DNA of 64,000 nucleotides from Spisula solida (Eukaryota > Mollusca > Bivalvia > Venerida > Mactridae): contig OX365955.1 of assembly GCA_947247005.1 (NCBI GenBank), forward strand, positions 32,529,822-32,593,821. Reading direction: 5' to 3'. A model generated the notes under the pieces. That model was not told where the DNA came from. It worked only from the letters and a program-made list of their open reading frames with translations, and made no database searches. Each line of letters starts with the position of its first letter. The first letter of the stretch is position 1. Positions 1-11,549 of this stretch are shown here, one piece after another. A program made the position numbers and the translations under genes.

Positions 1-68
1 TCTCAGATAATAAGAGAGGTTGTGCTTAACATATAATATCAGTGCACATGCTTCTGCATCTATAAATT

Positions 69-212
69 TTCTAAAAATACTGTCTCTCCCGATTCCGGGC
101 CTAAATTCGTCTCACGTGTTACAGATATAAAATATTGTTCTAATTTGGAATACAAATGTAATATCATATCGCATACTTTCTCTCCATATATCACCATGCT
201 ATTTATTTTATT
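69..212 (+). repeat. Direct repeat, left copy (flanks retroelement block)
   Basis: About 140 bp beginning TCTAAAAATACTGTCTCTC and running to TATCACCATGCT recurs in the same orientation at 5738-5876 with scattered mismatches and small indels. The two copies bracket the non-LTR element and the DIRS-like fragment. They could be terminal repeats of an older element into which the LINE inserted, or two copies of one dispersed repeat. Confidence 0.7.
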
Positions 213-287
213 GTATTATTGTGTATTGCAGTTTTATTCAAATATGTTATTTAACATATTTATAAGTGTAACCACGCACCTTTAAGT

Positions 288-776
288 ATGCCTTGTATTT
301 CGTTTCGACAAGGTAAACTTTATAATAGAAACAATCACAAACCTACCAGAGAACCCTCAACAAATAGTCCAAATTATAGTGCTACCGACGAAGTTATCAA
401 TGTAATAGAAACACTAGTGACACCACAAACTGATAACACTGAAAGTGCCAATAGATTCAAAGGTGTTATTCGCAAGAGAGCAAAATCGTACACTGTTTCT
501 GGGATAGACCTCTATAGTAATGAAGATGGGCTATTTGACTTCCTTGAAAGTCTAGACATTCCCTGTAAGTCTGTGAAATTCCTGTACACTAGACGTACCG
601 ACTGCCAAGTTGCTCAAATTGTTATCGACGAACAGTATAGTGAAGTCGTCGAACACCCAGATACATGGCCGGATGGTATATCAATCCGACCCTGGATGAA
701 GAGATCAGAATACGCTGCTCGGCGCCAACGTTACAATGAAGGCAACCGAAGACATCACGACATGAATGTCGACTAA
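288..776 (+). CDS. LINE ORF1-like protein (162 aa)
   Basis: The frame is open from ATG at 288 to TAA at 774-776, 11 bp before ORF2. The first ~65 residues are polar and Asn/Thr-rich. Residues ~67-137 alternate hydrophobic and charged stretches (SYTVSGIDLYS, CKSVKFLYTRR, CQVAQIVIDEQ) in a way that suggests a small RRM-like alpha/beta domain, as in ORF1p of many LINEs. The C-terminus is rich in Arg and His. No CCHC zinc knuckle is visible. At 162 aa it is shorter than many ORF1 proteins, so it may be 5'-truncated or use an internal start. The RNA-binding role is inferred from position only. Confidence 0.55.
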   Translation: MPCISFRQGKLYNRNNHKPTREPSTNSPNYSATDEVINVIETLVTPQTDNTESANRFKGVIRKRAKSYTVSGIDLYSNEDGLFDFLESLDIPCKSVKFLYTRRTDCQVAQIVIDEQYSEVVEHPDTWPDGISIRPWMKRSEYAARRQRYNEGNRRHHDMNVD

Positions 777-787
777 GTCCTTTAATT

Positions 788-3700
788 ATGGAGCTACGAC
801 TTATGACATGGAACGCAACAGGCATAATGATCGGTATTCCGTATTTGCTAAATGAGCTTGCTACCAAGCAAATATCAATATGTGGTATATCGGAACATTG
901 GTTACTAGAACACAATTCACACTTTCTTGATAGGGTTGACCCAAACTACAAGTCGCATGTGACCGTTTGTGATAACCCTAAAACGTTTAATAACAAGAGA
1001 ATAGGTAAAGGCGGTGTTGCTTTTCTGTGGCACGCATCTTTAGACAACATGATAGAAATTATAGACGTTGATAGTGACAGACTCATCGCAATGAAAGTAA
1101 AATTCCGTGATCTAACATTGGTTATCGTTCAAGTTTATCTGCCATGTTCAAACCACACGATCGACTTATTTAAGGAAAAAGTGGACAAACGTAAGGATAT
1201 ATGTGAATATTATGGTCCGCTCTCTAAGCTACTCGTCATGGGAGATTTTAATGGAAAAATACTTCTAAATTCAAGTACAGTTAGACAACGATCACTTGAC
1301 GTTTATCTTACTAGGTTGGTGGACAAACACAATCTGGTAGATATCGCATCGTTAGACTTATGTAAAGGACCAAAGTATACATTTGTTCCTTACACAAGAG
1401 ATCAACCCACTATGATCGACCACATATTGATGGACGAGTGTCTGCAAATGGACGTTACTGAGTGCTCTATCAACGACGACGCACCTTTGAATGTATCGCG
1501 TCATCTGCCGTTACTGCTTTATCTACATGTGCATCCTTCCATCAAACACCCTACACAGGCTGAACAACTTGTCGAATTGAATTATTCGTGGAACAATCAG
1601 ATGGAAATAAATAACTATAAGGATACATTGAAAATGAATCTTCAACGTGAAACGTTTGATTTTGTGAACATAAATAAAGACTATAACAAACTGATTAAAG
1701 TCATATCTGACACTGCAAAGTCTATAATGCACTTAAGAAAATTAAAAAAGTGTCTGAAACCATATTGGACAAAATATCTGAAAGATCTACATGGTCGTAT
1801 TAAAACATCGTGGCATGCATGGTGCCATGCCGGAAAACCTCGAGATGGTGTCATATCAGAGATACAAGGACCACAAGCGTGCATTTCGCCGCAGCCAACG
1901 TGAAGCAGGACATCGCTTCGAAAGTGAGGAATTGGCTCGCATTGACAAAGCCGCCGAACTTGACCAAAATGCATTTTGGAAACTACTCAAATCTAAGACG
2001 AAGTCAGTAAACAAAAAACAATGTAATATAGTATTCAACGGAACATCCAAATCTACAACAGAGGGCGTTTTATCTGGCTGGCATTTATACTTCCATTCAC
2101 TGTATTCACATTCCGAGGATCCGAATTTCGACGACGAGTTCAAAAGAAACACCGAAACCTCAACTCAGTTGTACCTTTCTGAAAAACGTGAAACACAAGA
2201 TGCTTACTGCTTGACATGCAAAGTAACAGTTGATGAAATTGAAACAATAATAAGACCTCTGCCTAACCACAAAAGCGGATCCATAGATAACCTGACATAC
2301 GAACATTTGAAAAACGGCGGGGTTGAACTTTTAAAAGTGCTAGCAAAACTATTCAACGCAATATTCGAGAAGGAATCATTACCTAGAAAATTCAAAAGTG
2401 GACTTACCATTACAATTCACAAAGGTAAAGGCAAATCTGCCTCTGATCCGAATAACTACCGTGCCATTTCACTTTTACCTGTGATCTCAAAAGTGTTTGA
2501 AAAACTCATACTCACGCGTATTGAAAATGCTACGTTCTTACCAAAGCTTAGCGACCTACAGCACGGTTTTCAAAAAGGAAAAGACTGTAAAATGGTTTCA
2601 TTCATTCTCCAAGAATCGCGCAACTACTGCTGTGAACGCAATAGCCAACTTTATTGTTGCTTTCTAGACGCCAGGGCAGCCTTCGACCGAGTTTGGATAC
2701 CTGGTCTAATATATAAACTATATCAATTCGGAATACATGGCAAACTACTTAGAATAATACACGATTCATTCACAGACTCATCCAGTAGGGTATACATGAA
2801 CGGATTTCTATCAGAACAATTTGAAATAATGCAGGGTACTAGACAGGGAAGCATATGTTCCCCATTCTACTACACAATATTTATAGACGAACTCTTGAAT
2901 AAATTGCAGTTATCGCCACATGGTTTGAAAATCGGCGACCTCAAACTTAGCTCACCGACTCAAGCAGATGACATTGTACTGTTATCACTTACAAGAAATG
3001 GCCTCGAAAAACTCCTTGATATGTGCAAGAAATATGCGTCACAGTGGAGGTACTATTATAACGCTTCAAAATGTGCATCAATGCGGATGAAATCTCCATC
3101 TACAAACAATCGTCCGTCAGTCCAAATACAGCTAAACTACGACAATACAGACATTCAGTGTGTACAATCATACAAACACTTGGGTATCACGCAATCAACT
3201 AAGGGTAAACAACCGTACGACATCGACGAAGTAAGACAATCCATGAGAGGAACTCTATTTTGTATCATTAACAGATTAAGTGACAACATTGGAATTACAC
3301 CAACAACGCTCTGTAAGCTTTATATAACATGTGTTCTACCGAGGGCGCTCTACGCTTGTGAACTTTGGAACAATATTACAATCTCAGATATTAAAAAAAA
3401 ATTCTGTCTTAAACGTATACAAGGACTCCATCACCGCACTCGCTCTGATATGGTCACAGGACTTCTTGGTATGACATCAATTCAAGCATACATCGACTTA
3501 CAAAAACTGAGATTTTTTGGCGCCTTGTGTAGATCAAACCCATCTGACTTTGTTACCAAAATGTTTAACTACAGATTTTTTCAACAACAAACCTGTGCTC
3601 CAAATAGACATAACGGATTCATGAAGGATATTGAACCCATTCTTTATAAATATGATCTACATGACGTTTGGACTAACTATTCAATCAACGGGACGTTTCC

Positions 3701-4211
3701 AAATAAGTTACAATGGAAAACAATCAGTGCGAGAACCATATTTGCCTACGAGAGTAGAGAATGGAATAACCGACAGCTTCACAGTCCCGATTTCGAACGA
3801 TTTAAGTTGGTTCGCGATAAATTGATAGTCTGCAATGCCTGGAAAGTGGCGAAAGCTCGACCTGAATATCTCGTCGTAATCAAACATCTCGTCAAGTTAT
3901 GCTGAGCTACAAAGCACTCCGAACTGACTATATGCCAGAAATGTGACTCCTCGTTTAGAGACGAACTACAACATTTATTGTTTGATTGTTTAGATACAAC
4001 TGTTAGTTCAATAAGATCCAACTATTTTCTGTCAATGAGCTTAACATTTAATGTCGCTCTAAGCAATCACTTACATAATGTTACCAGAGACAAACTGTGC
4101 GCATATCTACTGGGTCGCATTGACGACAATGTATTATGCTTTATTGACACTTTTACTTCAACTCAGTTCATAATCGAAAATGCTATATTTCTGAGATTAT
4201 TATTCCAGTAA
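788..4211 (+). pseudogene. LINE ORF2: endonuclease-reverse transcriptase, one frameshift and one nonsense codon
   Basis: The endonuclease domain (788 to ~1540) shows WNATG (Asn9), SEHWL (Glu36), MGDFNG (Asp154/Asn156) and IDHIL. Its last box reads SRH where the family normally has SDH. Reverse transcriptase continues in another frame after a shift near 1830-1858, where the two open frames overlap (788-1903 and 1791-3905). RT motif A LDARAAFD lies near 2665-2690, motif B GTRQGSICSP near 2833-2862 and motif C QADD near 2960-2972. A TGA at 3903-3905 interrupts the frame, which then stays open to 4211 and encodes a Cys-x2-Cys...His...Cys knuckle typical of LINE C-termini. ORF2 therefore originally ended at 4211, and the copy is inactive because of two small lesions. 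Confidence 0.85.
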
Positions 4212-4330
4212 ACACAATTTCCTTACATGCTTAGTTTTAAATTTCGTTTCGTTTTAACTAAACATATATAGTGAGGTAAAATTATGTGTGCTACTACGAT
4301 TCGGCTAGGAACAGTAACATAGTAATCTAG

Positions 4331-4884
4331 ATGTTGACTGTCACGTGTATGTATAGACATTTGCTAGACCAACTGTACAAGGTAGTCAGGAATCATCAAA
4401 CACCCCAGGGCCAACAACGTCAAAACAACCCTCCCGCACAGATGAAACCCAGATTTCAACAAAATCATTATACAATACCTTTCAAAAGTTCAAAGGGGAA
4501 ACAACCCGTCTTCGGGAAGAATTTGCCAAAAACACAGAACGCCAAGAAGTTCTAAATGTGAGTAACAATCACTTAGTTTTGAGAAACAATAAGGAAAATT
4601 TTGTAGCTGGTAAGACTTATGCTAATTTTGATCAGTGGAAACTAATAACAAAGAACAAATGGATTTTGCGGACTATTTGTGGGTATTCAGTAGAATTTGA
4701 AAATTTACCTTTTCAAGTCTCCATTCCCAAGCCATTAAAATGTTCGGACATGGAATTTAATATGATCGGTATTGAAATAGATAGATTTTTACAAGGCAAT
4801 GTAATTGAAAGGGTGCATACTGTGGACAAAGGCGAATGCATATCAAATATCTTTGCTAGGCCTAAGAAAGATGGTAGTTTATAG
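4331..4884 (+). pseudogene. Truncated DIRS/Ngaro-like gag end plus reverse transcriptase start
   Basis: Two abutting frames are present. The first (4331-4555) is Gln/Asn/Pro/Lys-rich, like the basic end of a gag protein. The second (about 4558-4884) has WILRTICGYSVEF, KPLKCSDMEF and ISNIFARPKKDGSL. These match the segment just upstream of the palm domain in DIRS/Ngaro-type reverse transcriptases, where ...S.IF...KKDG... leads into the first catalytic strand. The frame stops right after KKDGSL, so no catalytic motif is left. No tyrosine recombinase is visible downstream. It is a dead fragment next to the LINE; its left side may have been removed by the LINE insertion. Confidence 0.55.
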
Positions 4885-5737
4885 TATTCTCTGTTTTTGT
4901 TATATGTTATATGTACATTGTATTTGTTGTACATTTTTGTACCTGTAAACTATATATCTCCAGAAAATGGAGGCAATAAAGTTATATACAGGTCAAATAG
5001 TTCCTGCGAGCAAATGATGTACCGACTTCATTTGACAGAGAATTGACAGGATCCTCGACCTTCTATCTGCATAATTCAACAGCTGATGTGTATAAAAATA
5101 AACAAGAAAATCTCAAAATTGTGAGAAAAAAATAAGCGCGATAGGCCGGTAGCTTTCAAATTGGGAAAACTATATGCACGATAATTTGACATACGAAATT
5201 TATCAACAAATTGTTAAATAATTTCATGTATAACAAACCAATTTTCAAGACACTTAATTACATATTATGACTCCCTTGTTCCATATAATATTTATATGCT
5301 TATAAATAAAACCTCGTATCAGTTCATTAAAAGGTATTATCATAAGACATGTTTTCAGTGTTCAACAATATCAAAGATCACAAACCAATTCCGATAATTC
5401 CATGACAATTGACTGGGAAGCGTTGTGCGTATATGCAGCTGCAGTCACCTGCTGTTTAGATCCATGGTCTCAATATTGCCTAGCGCTCACTGAAATTTCG
5501 GACAGTTCTGATTTCTTCGGTAAATAAACTATTGCAATGCGATAAAGACCGATGTTATCCGCATGGAATACTGGAATTAGTCTGGTTCACAACATTCTTA
5601 CAAAATGCATCTTTTTTGGATTTTTTTTTTTGAAATCGTAAACCATCGAGAACAGGTCACGTGCCCCTCCATTGTCCTTTTACTTTTGGCAATCCAATAT
5701 ACCTGCTCGCTCAAGGCTCGCAGGTAATAATGTACAC
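4885..5737. other. Non-coding stretch; possible 3' tail of a retroelement
   Basis: No convincing coding frame was found. AATAAAG at 4975-4981 after GGAGGC resembles a poly-A signal ending the preceding retroelement fragment. The rest is AT-rich unique-looking sequence. Confidence 0.3.
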
Positions 5738-5876
5738 TCTAAAAATACTGTCTCTCCCGAATCGGGGCCTAAATTCGTCTCACGTGTTACATAGTTATAA
5801 AAGATTTTTCTAATTGAGTATAATATCATATCGCATACTTTCTCGCCGTATATCACCATGCTTTTTATTTAATAGT
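5738..5876 (+). repeat. Direct repeat, right copy
   Basis: Partner of 69-212. It shares the TACTGTCTCTCCCGA, CCTAAATTCGTCTCACGTG and ATATCATATCGCATACTTTC blocks. Sequence either side of the shared block is unrelated between the two copies. Confidence 0.7.
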
Positions 5877-6890
5877 ATTATGGTTGCTTTGTAAATAGTC
5901 CTTTTCAAGACTAGATATGCAAACAAACTATATTCTATTTATCATATTTCAGATATAATACCACATCTAAAACTCGATCAATGTCTATCCGACAATTTTG
6001 AAAAAATGTAATCGGTGATTTTTAAAGGATATTTATGTATTTAACCCTCGAGTGAATTAATCTTTCGATTAACATGAACTAGTTTCAAATTTTATGTGAT
6101 CGTTCATTTTTCGAGGATATTGAACGGGTGTTTAGTGTACGGAACGAGTTGAATACAATTATATGAAGCGAACATTTACGTTTATGGTTGATAGTGTTTC
6201 ATAAAGTTATATTTATGTTACAAAATACCAATAATTTAACTATCGGTTAAAGATACACATTACTTACTGAGATGAAGACAACAACTGTATCTGAAAGTTT
6301 ATCCTTGGTTAAAACATTGTAATTCCAAAAAGGGTGACTGAACCTGCTGGTCATCATAATAATGTTAGCCATCCGCCCTTTCTATAACATCGCATTATAG
6401 AGAAAACAGTTTGCGTCAGTGTTTCAGCAATTTCAAGTGGGAACTGCTAATTAACAAAATATGATTGGTGTCCACATTCAAACAACGTCCTTCCTAACTG
6501 ATTGTTACCCTATCCTTGAAGTGTGTCAACTTACCAACCGTCTGTTACGGTTCGGGTCAGGATCCTGAAGTCAATTTTGTATGTTCACTCAATTACCAAT
6601 CCATCTAATGGTCATTGTCGTGTTTATTTGCTATTGCTTAATTTAGTCCAGTCAATTTATGTTAGTTCAAATGTACCTATTATTCTTATGAATTATATCG
6701 AACTCTCAAAAACGCACCCATTCGAGTTAACGTGACCATATCTTTGATTTATTATTCCATGACATTTCTACAGACTAAAATAAAAACGTAAACATCGACA
6801 AAGAACTTAGTTCATTTGACATTTGAACAATCGGCGCAGATCAGCATCCACCGGTGGGCGACCATCATACATCATAGAGCGTGTCCATTA
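5877..6890. other. AT-rich non-coding sequence
   Basis: Only short chance frames are present (for example 6523-6735), with no splice-bounded coding potential, and no repeat family recognised elsewhere in the window. Confidence 0.4.
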
Positions 6891-6893
6891 CAA

Positions 6894-7057
6894 CTACAGC
6901 TCCACTCCTGAGAAAACAGCGTAACTGAGCAAAACATGATTTCAGCTAAATTATTAATACAGAAAATAAACTCACCCGCTAAGACAGCAACAGCAATGAT
7001 TGCACCAACAAGGAGCAACACTAACACTACAATAGCAACAGTAGTTTCTCTGGCCAT
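6894..7057 (-). CDS. Candidate two-exon gene for a 31-aa membrane micropeptide
   Basis: On the minus strand an ATG at 7057-7055 opens a frame starting MARETTVAIVVLVLLLVG, followed by an equally hydrophobic stretch. A GTGAG donor follows at 6975-6971. A polypyrimidine-CAG acceptor at 6908 joins in phase and adds only V-E-L before TAG at 6896-6894. The predicted product is one transmembrane helix of ~22 residues with a short N-terminal MARETT. Exons are 6976-7057 and 6894-6907. A TATATA string lies ~10-15 bp upstream of the ATG. Alternatively exon 1 is the signal-peptide exon of a larger protein whose next exon I have not found, or the frame is chance. No family is recognised. Confidence 0.3.
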
Positions 7058-7253
7058 GATATGTTCACCAGTATATATTGACAGCTAATGGAGATTTGCA
7101 CGTACACGCGGTATTTGATATAACAAATAAATTTAAGGGGTAGGCTATACTAAAGACACGGATGACTACCATTAAAAGTATACCGCCACATATAAAGTAT
7201 CAAAAACACATTAATATCAATGCAGGCAAGCACTTGAACTAACCATGCTGGTA

Positions 7254-7506
7254 CCTGGGTACTGTTTTATCAAAGCACTTACGGAAATCGTAAACTTACG
7301 ATTAAATTTAAAGTCTTTATAATTTGTTTACAATAATAAAGTGTGGTTAATGGAGCTGCGATGCTAATATTTTTTTATTAAATAAACTCAGTCTAAAAGA
7401 CCATATCATACACCGATTTGCAGAACGTGTAAATGAAGTATAAATAATTTAAATTTGAGCGTAACTTTAAGATTTTCGTAAGTGCTTTGATAAAACAGTA
7501 CCCAGG
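7254..7506. mobile_element. MITE with ~50-60-bp terminal inverted repeats (family A, copy 1)
   Basis: The left end CCTGGGTACTGTTTTATCAA matches the reverse complement of the right end for about 20 bases without mismatch, and for ~60 bases with a few mismatches. The 253-bp interior is AT-rich without coding potential. A more decayed copy lies at 26477-26707. Target duplication is not clear. Confidence 0.75.
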
Positions 7507-9330
7507 ACCACATCCTACCCCCTACCTGGACATGCACCGGTGTTGTTCCGACTATGACTTACGCCGGATATAGCTTACGTTTGAGGTAAGCCTTATTCGG
7601 TGATGAGGCACACTCTCTACGCGTAATAGCTTATCAGAGTGTAGGACAAAAACGCTAATGGACATTATCTCCACTGCTAATTCCCACTGCGTATTATGTT
7701 AAAAAGTTTGTACGTTATACCTACATTCTCGTTCACCAGAGTAATCTTCACCTGTGATATAACGAAGTGACGCACCCATACTTTTCTGAACAACAACCAA
7801 AGGAGCGCGAGTGCGTACTGTGTCCAAATGGATACGGCGGTTGACTAATGATCAAAGACGACTGGTCAGGCATTTTTGTTCAAGTCTTGCGCAATTTTGC
7901 TACCGGAATGGAGCTTACATGTAAAACATATTCGGATTAAGCTCTATATACTAGTATACGATACTACACTTTGGGTCGGTCCCGTGGTCGGGTCCGACAA
8001 TATTATGCAGATAACGCCGTCGCCATTAGGGATTATTAGGAGCAGTCAGGTGACCGACGACGACAGGGAAAGAAGAGGATGAAGCAATCTCTAGATCGGA
8101 TGGTATCTGAAAATGTGCTCCGTAGCGGTTCTAGTCACTGGCACTCATAGATTATAGGCCATGGCATTTTATAGAATTGTGCCAGTGCCCGTAGCGTATC
8201 ATTTGTATCCGTTTCAACGTCATTTTAGAATTTTCTTCTACCACGTGTTAGGGTTTTTTTCAGTGGTAATTCGAATGTTAGATAAAAGGCGCTAATACTT
8301 AAAGTTAACGGTACGTTAAGCAAGGTTGGATATTAGGTCATACATCCATATTTTGATGGTAGTTCATGCATGTCTGAAATGACATATTATTAGGGCGAGA
8401 TCTGGATATTTGTCCTCGTGTGGTTAAGTACATATGTACTTACATGAATGGATATATTTCATGTTCCAGTGTGATTTTGAGGTCAATAAAACATTGACTA
8501 TGTGAATATGATTTACTATACCGGATTGTTTTATTCATTTGCGTCTGAGGGGTGTTCAAAAAGAAAGGCAACTCACGCTCTGACTTGACATAAACGTTTA
8601 CAAGCAAACTCATTAAAACCTCCAATCGTGAACTTTCTTTTGCACACTGTACACTGATTTAACTTCACATTCAAGATTGAAAATATGTTTTGTTATCTGC
8701 AAAAGGTAACGTTACAACACTCATGCTCTGCATATGACTGACCACATTGGTTTCCAGGAATCTGATACATACGCTCCACCGAATATGATTGAAGTCTAGG
8801 AACTTAAAACTAACCGCATAGGGTTAAATTACACCTAAATATATATATTGTGATCAAGGAAAGTTATGTGCTTTTCGCTCAAAAAACTGCTTTATAGTAG
8901 ATGCCTATTTCGAAGCTGCATTTTCATGTGAAAGGTCCATGTGTTACATTCCATTAGAGATTCGAGGCTTTGAGAAATAATTCTCAAGCTTTTGCTTGCA
9001 CAATATATCTGTAGAACTTACTGGTTACATAAGTTATTATGTGCTCATTGGTTGTGGTGTTTGGATAACAGGACCCTGGTAGGTGAAGACTGAGACGGCT
9101 TACAAACATTAAAGGTAGTTATTCTTTACTTTGTTCAATACGAGGTTGTGGGCTGGTGACGTTTTCCCACATTGACGTGTTCCCTATCGGACCGGGAACC
9201 AAGATGGGCAATTGTCGTGAAATCTAACACAGCTGGTCATCTTTGAGTACATCGACTTATAGACAAGAAGCGTATTGGCGTTTATAAATTTTGCACTCAT
9301 GAAATAACTAATATAAAATATACTAATACT
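7507..9330. other. Non-coding sequence
   Basis: Scattered short frames (7876-8082, 8440-8625) lack splice signals or recognisable motifs. Nothing supported was found here. Confidence 0.4.
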
Positions 9331-9339
9331 AATTCTGTA

Positions 9340-9700
9340 TGAAGTTTGAAGAAATGTTCATAAAGATTAGGTCAAAATTGTGACCTCTAATGACTTCAGA
9401 GTACACAAGGTTTTTCAATGATTAGTTTTTGACCCCGGATGACCCAATATCGAACTTGACCTAGATTTTGTTGAGATGATCATTGTATCCGAGTTTCATA
9501 AAGATTAGGTCAAAATTGTGACCAATACTGACTACACAATGTTTTTCTATGAATTGACATTGTGACCTAGTTTTTGACCCTGAATGACCCAATATCGAAC
9601 ATGACCTAGATTTTGTTAAGATGATCATTGTGACCAAGTTTCATAAAGATTAGACTATAATTGTGACCTCTAGTTTCTACACAAGCCAATTGTTATATGG
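9340..9700. repeat. Dispersed repeat with ~140-bp internal tandem units (family B)
   Basis: The module with AAGATTAGGTCAAAATTGTG followed by GACCTAGATTTTGTT recurs about every 140 bp here. Related copies lie at 19600-20020 (with a complete tail) and as fragments at 22100-22300 and 49090-49270. Confidence 0.65.
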
Positions 9701-9959
9701 TATTAATCTGTTAAATTTGTTTGCGTAATTAAGAAATATTTCACTGCTTTTTTGAACGAATTAAGTGATGTAAGCAGACGAATGTTTGTTGGGGTTATAT
9801 TCCACATATATGCAGGCAAATTTGAGAAGGACATGTTCATGTAGTTTATGTTGTGTTTAGGTGTCACTAAGTCATTGTTACTAACTGTTCTAAGGGTGCA
9901 TGCATGTACCATTAATGGAAAATGACAATAAATATGAAAGACAATTAGGAGCAAGATTT

Positions 9960-11280
9960 CTGGACTTTGTAAACCATTACAACCACAGGTAACGGTATCA
10001 TTAATAAAGAGTAAATAAAATTTTTTTTATAAAATTTAAAATATCTTAGATAACATAAATTTTGTAAAAGAAACTTTTTATCAATGGTACAGTTACCTGT
10101 GATTACAACTGTATGATAATGACAAAAATAAGTAAAATATAGCCATTCAAGCTCATTTAGTAACTGGCCCCTACCCTAGAGCCTTGGTTCTGCTCTATCG
10201 GTCTGGGCTGCATCCCGGACGTCAACTAAGTTTAGGGATAGCTTGAAGGGCATGGTCAGCCTCGAGATGCTTCGGCGCTCTTGTTGGTGAGATTAAGCCT
10301 ACCAGCAGAGTATATTGACTAACTTGCTATGAGCCTATTTTAGGGGGGCCTACGAGTAGGCATGTTTAGGGGTACGCTCTCAAGCAATCATCAGATCTAC
10401 TTTTTTGATTAAAATGCATTGCATATTGCAATATTATGTTCCATTTGAGTCCCATATTTGCCATGGGACCTATCCCATCGTGAAAGATCTCGGCGTCATG
10501 TGTTTCCTGTTCGACCTCGTTTTCTTTTGCCTTGAGCGTTTCATCTCAGAGACTGTATGGTGATATTAGTAGGTGGCTTACGTTAGGTGTGCCCTGTCCA
10601 GCCCAATATTCTTTTCTGATTTCTTCATTTGCAGGGAGAGCTGGCTGGTTCTCTTCCAAATGTCGACGTTAGGCCTAGGGCCTACTGAAGGTGCCTGGCC
10701 ATCGAATATTGGATTTATATGAATATTATTTTTTGTATTATAGGCCTACATGTAGACCTATAGCCTAAAGTGATTTAAACATTAAATGTGTGGCATACAA
10801 ACTTGCGATAGGGATTATTGACGACTCAATCAACATTTGAAATCGAGCTAGGCTAGGTCTAGGCCTACGTCGTAAAAGTGTGTTTTCATGAACCACTGAA
10901 AATGTATACATAAGTGAAATGCTTCACTGAAAAATGGCAAAACTATCTTTTTCAGAATCGTCAGATGCAAACCTACCTTCCTACACGTTATTTTGTTTTT
11001 ACGATCACGTATATTGCCATAGAAACAATATATTCATGCTCGGTTTGATATTTTAGACTTAAAATATGTCTAAAATATACATTTTCATTGGTATTTAAAC
11101 GTTTTGAACAATCGATCCTGTTTATTTTCTTGTAGTGTTAGTGCCCATCCCAGAAACGAGTAAGAAATTTTACCAAATTTGACGTTAAACATGTCAATTT
11201 TGAAAAAGCTGATGTATCGAAAACACAGCTCACAACTGTGACTCCCGTATGGCTTTTACAAAATTGTGTACCGAAACACC
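9960..11280. other. Non-coding sequence upstream of a predicted promoter
   Basis: No coding frame or recognisable repeat stands out. Several AGGCCTA strings cluster at 10670-10870 without a clear larger structure. Confidence 0.4.
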
Positions 11281-11297
11281 ATATGTAATATTTGTTT

Positions 11298-11430
11298 TGA
11301 TTGGTCAATAAATTTGAAACGTATGTTCTGATTGGTTGTTGTAAGCCCCGCCCACAAACTCAATAAGCCCCGCCCACATCTTGGTACCCTATAAATACCC
11401 GCGACGCGACGCCCCTCCCCCAGAAACCTC
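11298..11430 (+). promoter_or_regulatory. CCAAT/GC-box/TATA promoter
   Basis: Two inverted CCAAT boxes (ATTGG at 11300-11304 and 11331-11335), two identical CCCCGCCC boxes (11346-11353, 11368-11375) and TATAAATA at 11390-11397 occur in textbook order and spacing. This predicts transcription starting near 11420 on the plus strand, ~65 bp before the first ATG at 11488. It is the clearest core promoter in the window and supports the otherwise unknown gene that follows. Confidence 0.75.
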
Positions 11431-11487
11431 TTGAGCGTTGCCTAAGAATTCTAAACTGTGTTCGCACAAAACAAAATAAATTCTAAT

Positions 11488-11549
11488 ATGAATAGCAAAC
11501 TCATTTACGACACTTCTTCTAGCTGTCACGATAGTACTGCACATGATTC
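11488..11549 (+). CDS. Exon 1 of the 222-aa gene
   Basis: Encodes MNSKLIYDTSSSCHDSTAHD plus two bases, followed by a GTAAGT donor at 11550. The start is the first ATG after the TATA box, so it is the natural choice. Confidence 0.6.

Larger units (their letters stand above)
230..4290 (+). mobile_element. Non-LTR retrotransposon (LINE), nearly intact
   Basis: This stretch carries a short first ORF, an 11-bp gap, and a second ORF with an endonuclease/exonuclease/phosphatase fold followed by reverse transcriptase and a C-terminal Cys/His knuckle. That is the layout of CR1/L2/I-group LINEs; I see no RNase H domain, and the clade is tentative. Both ends are approximate: the 5' end lies between the direct repeat and 288, and no clear poly-A or microsatellite tail marks the 3' end. 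Only two inactivating lesions are visible, so the insertion looks fairly young. Confidence 0.8.
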
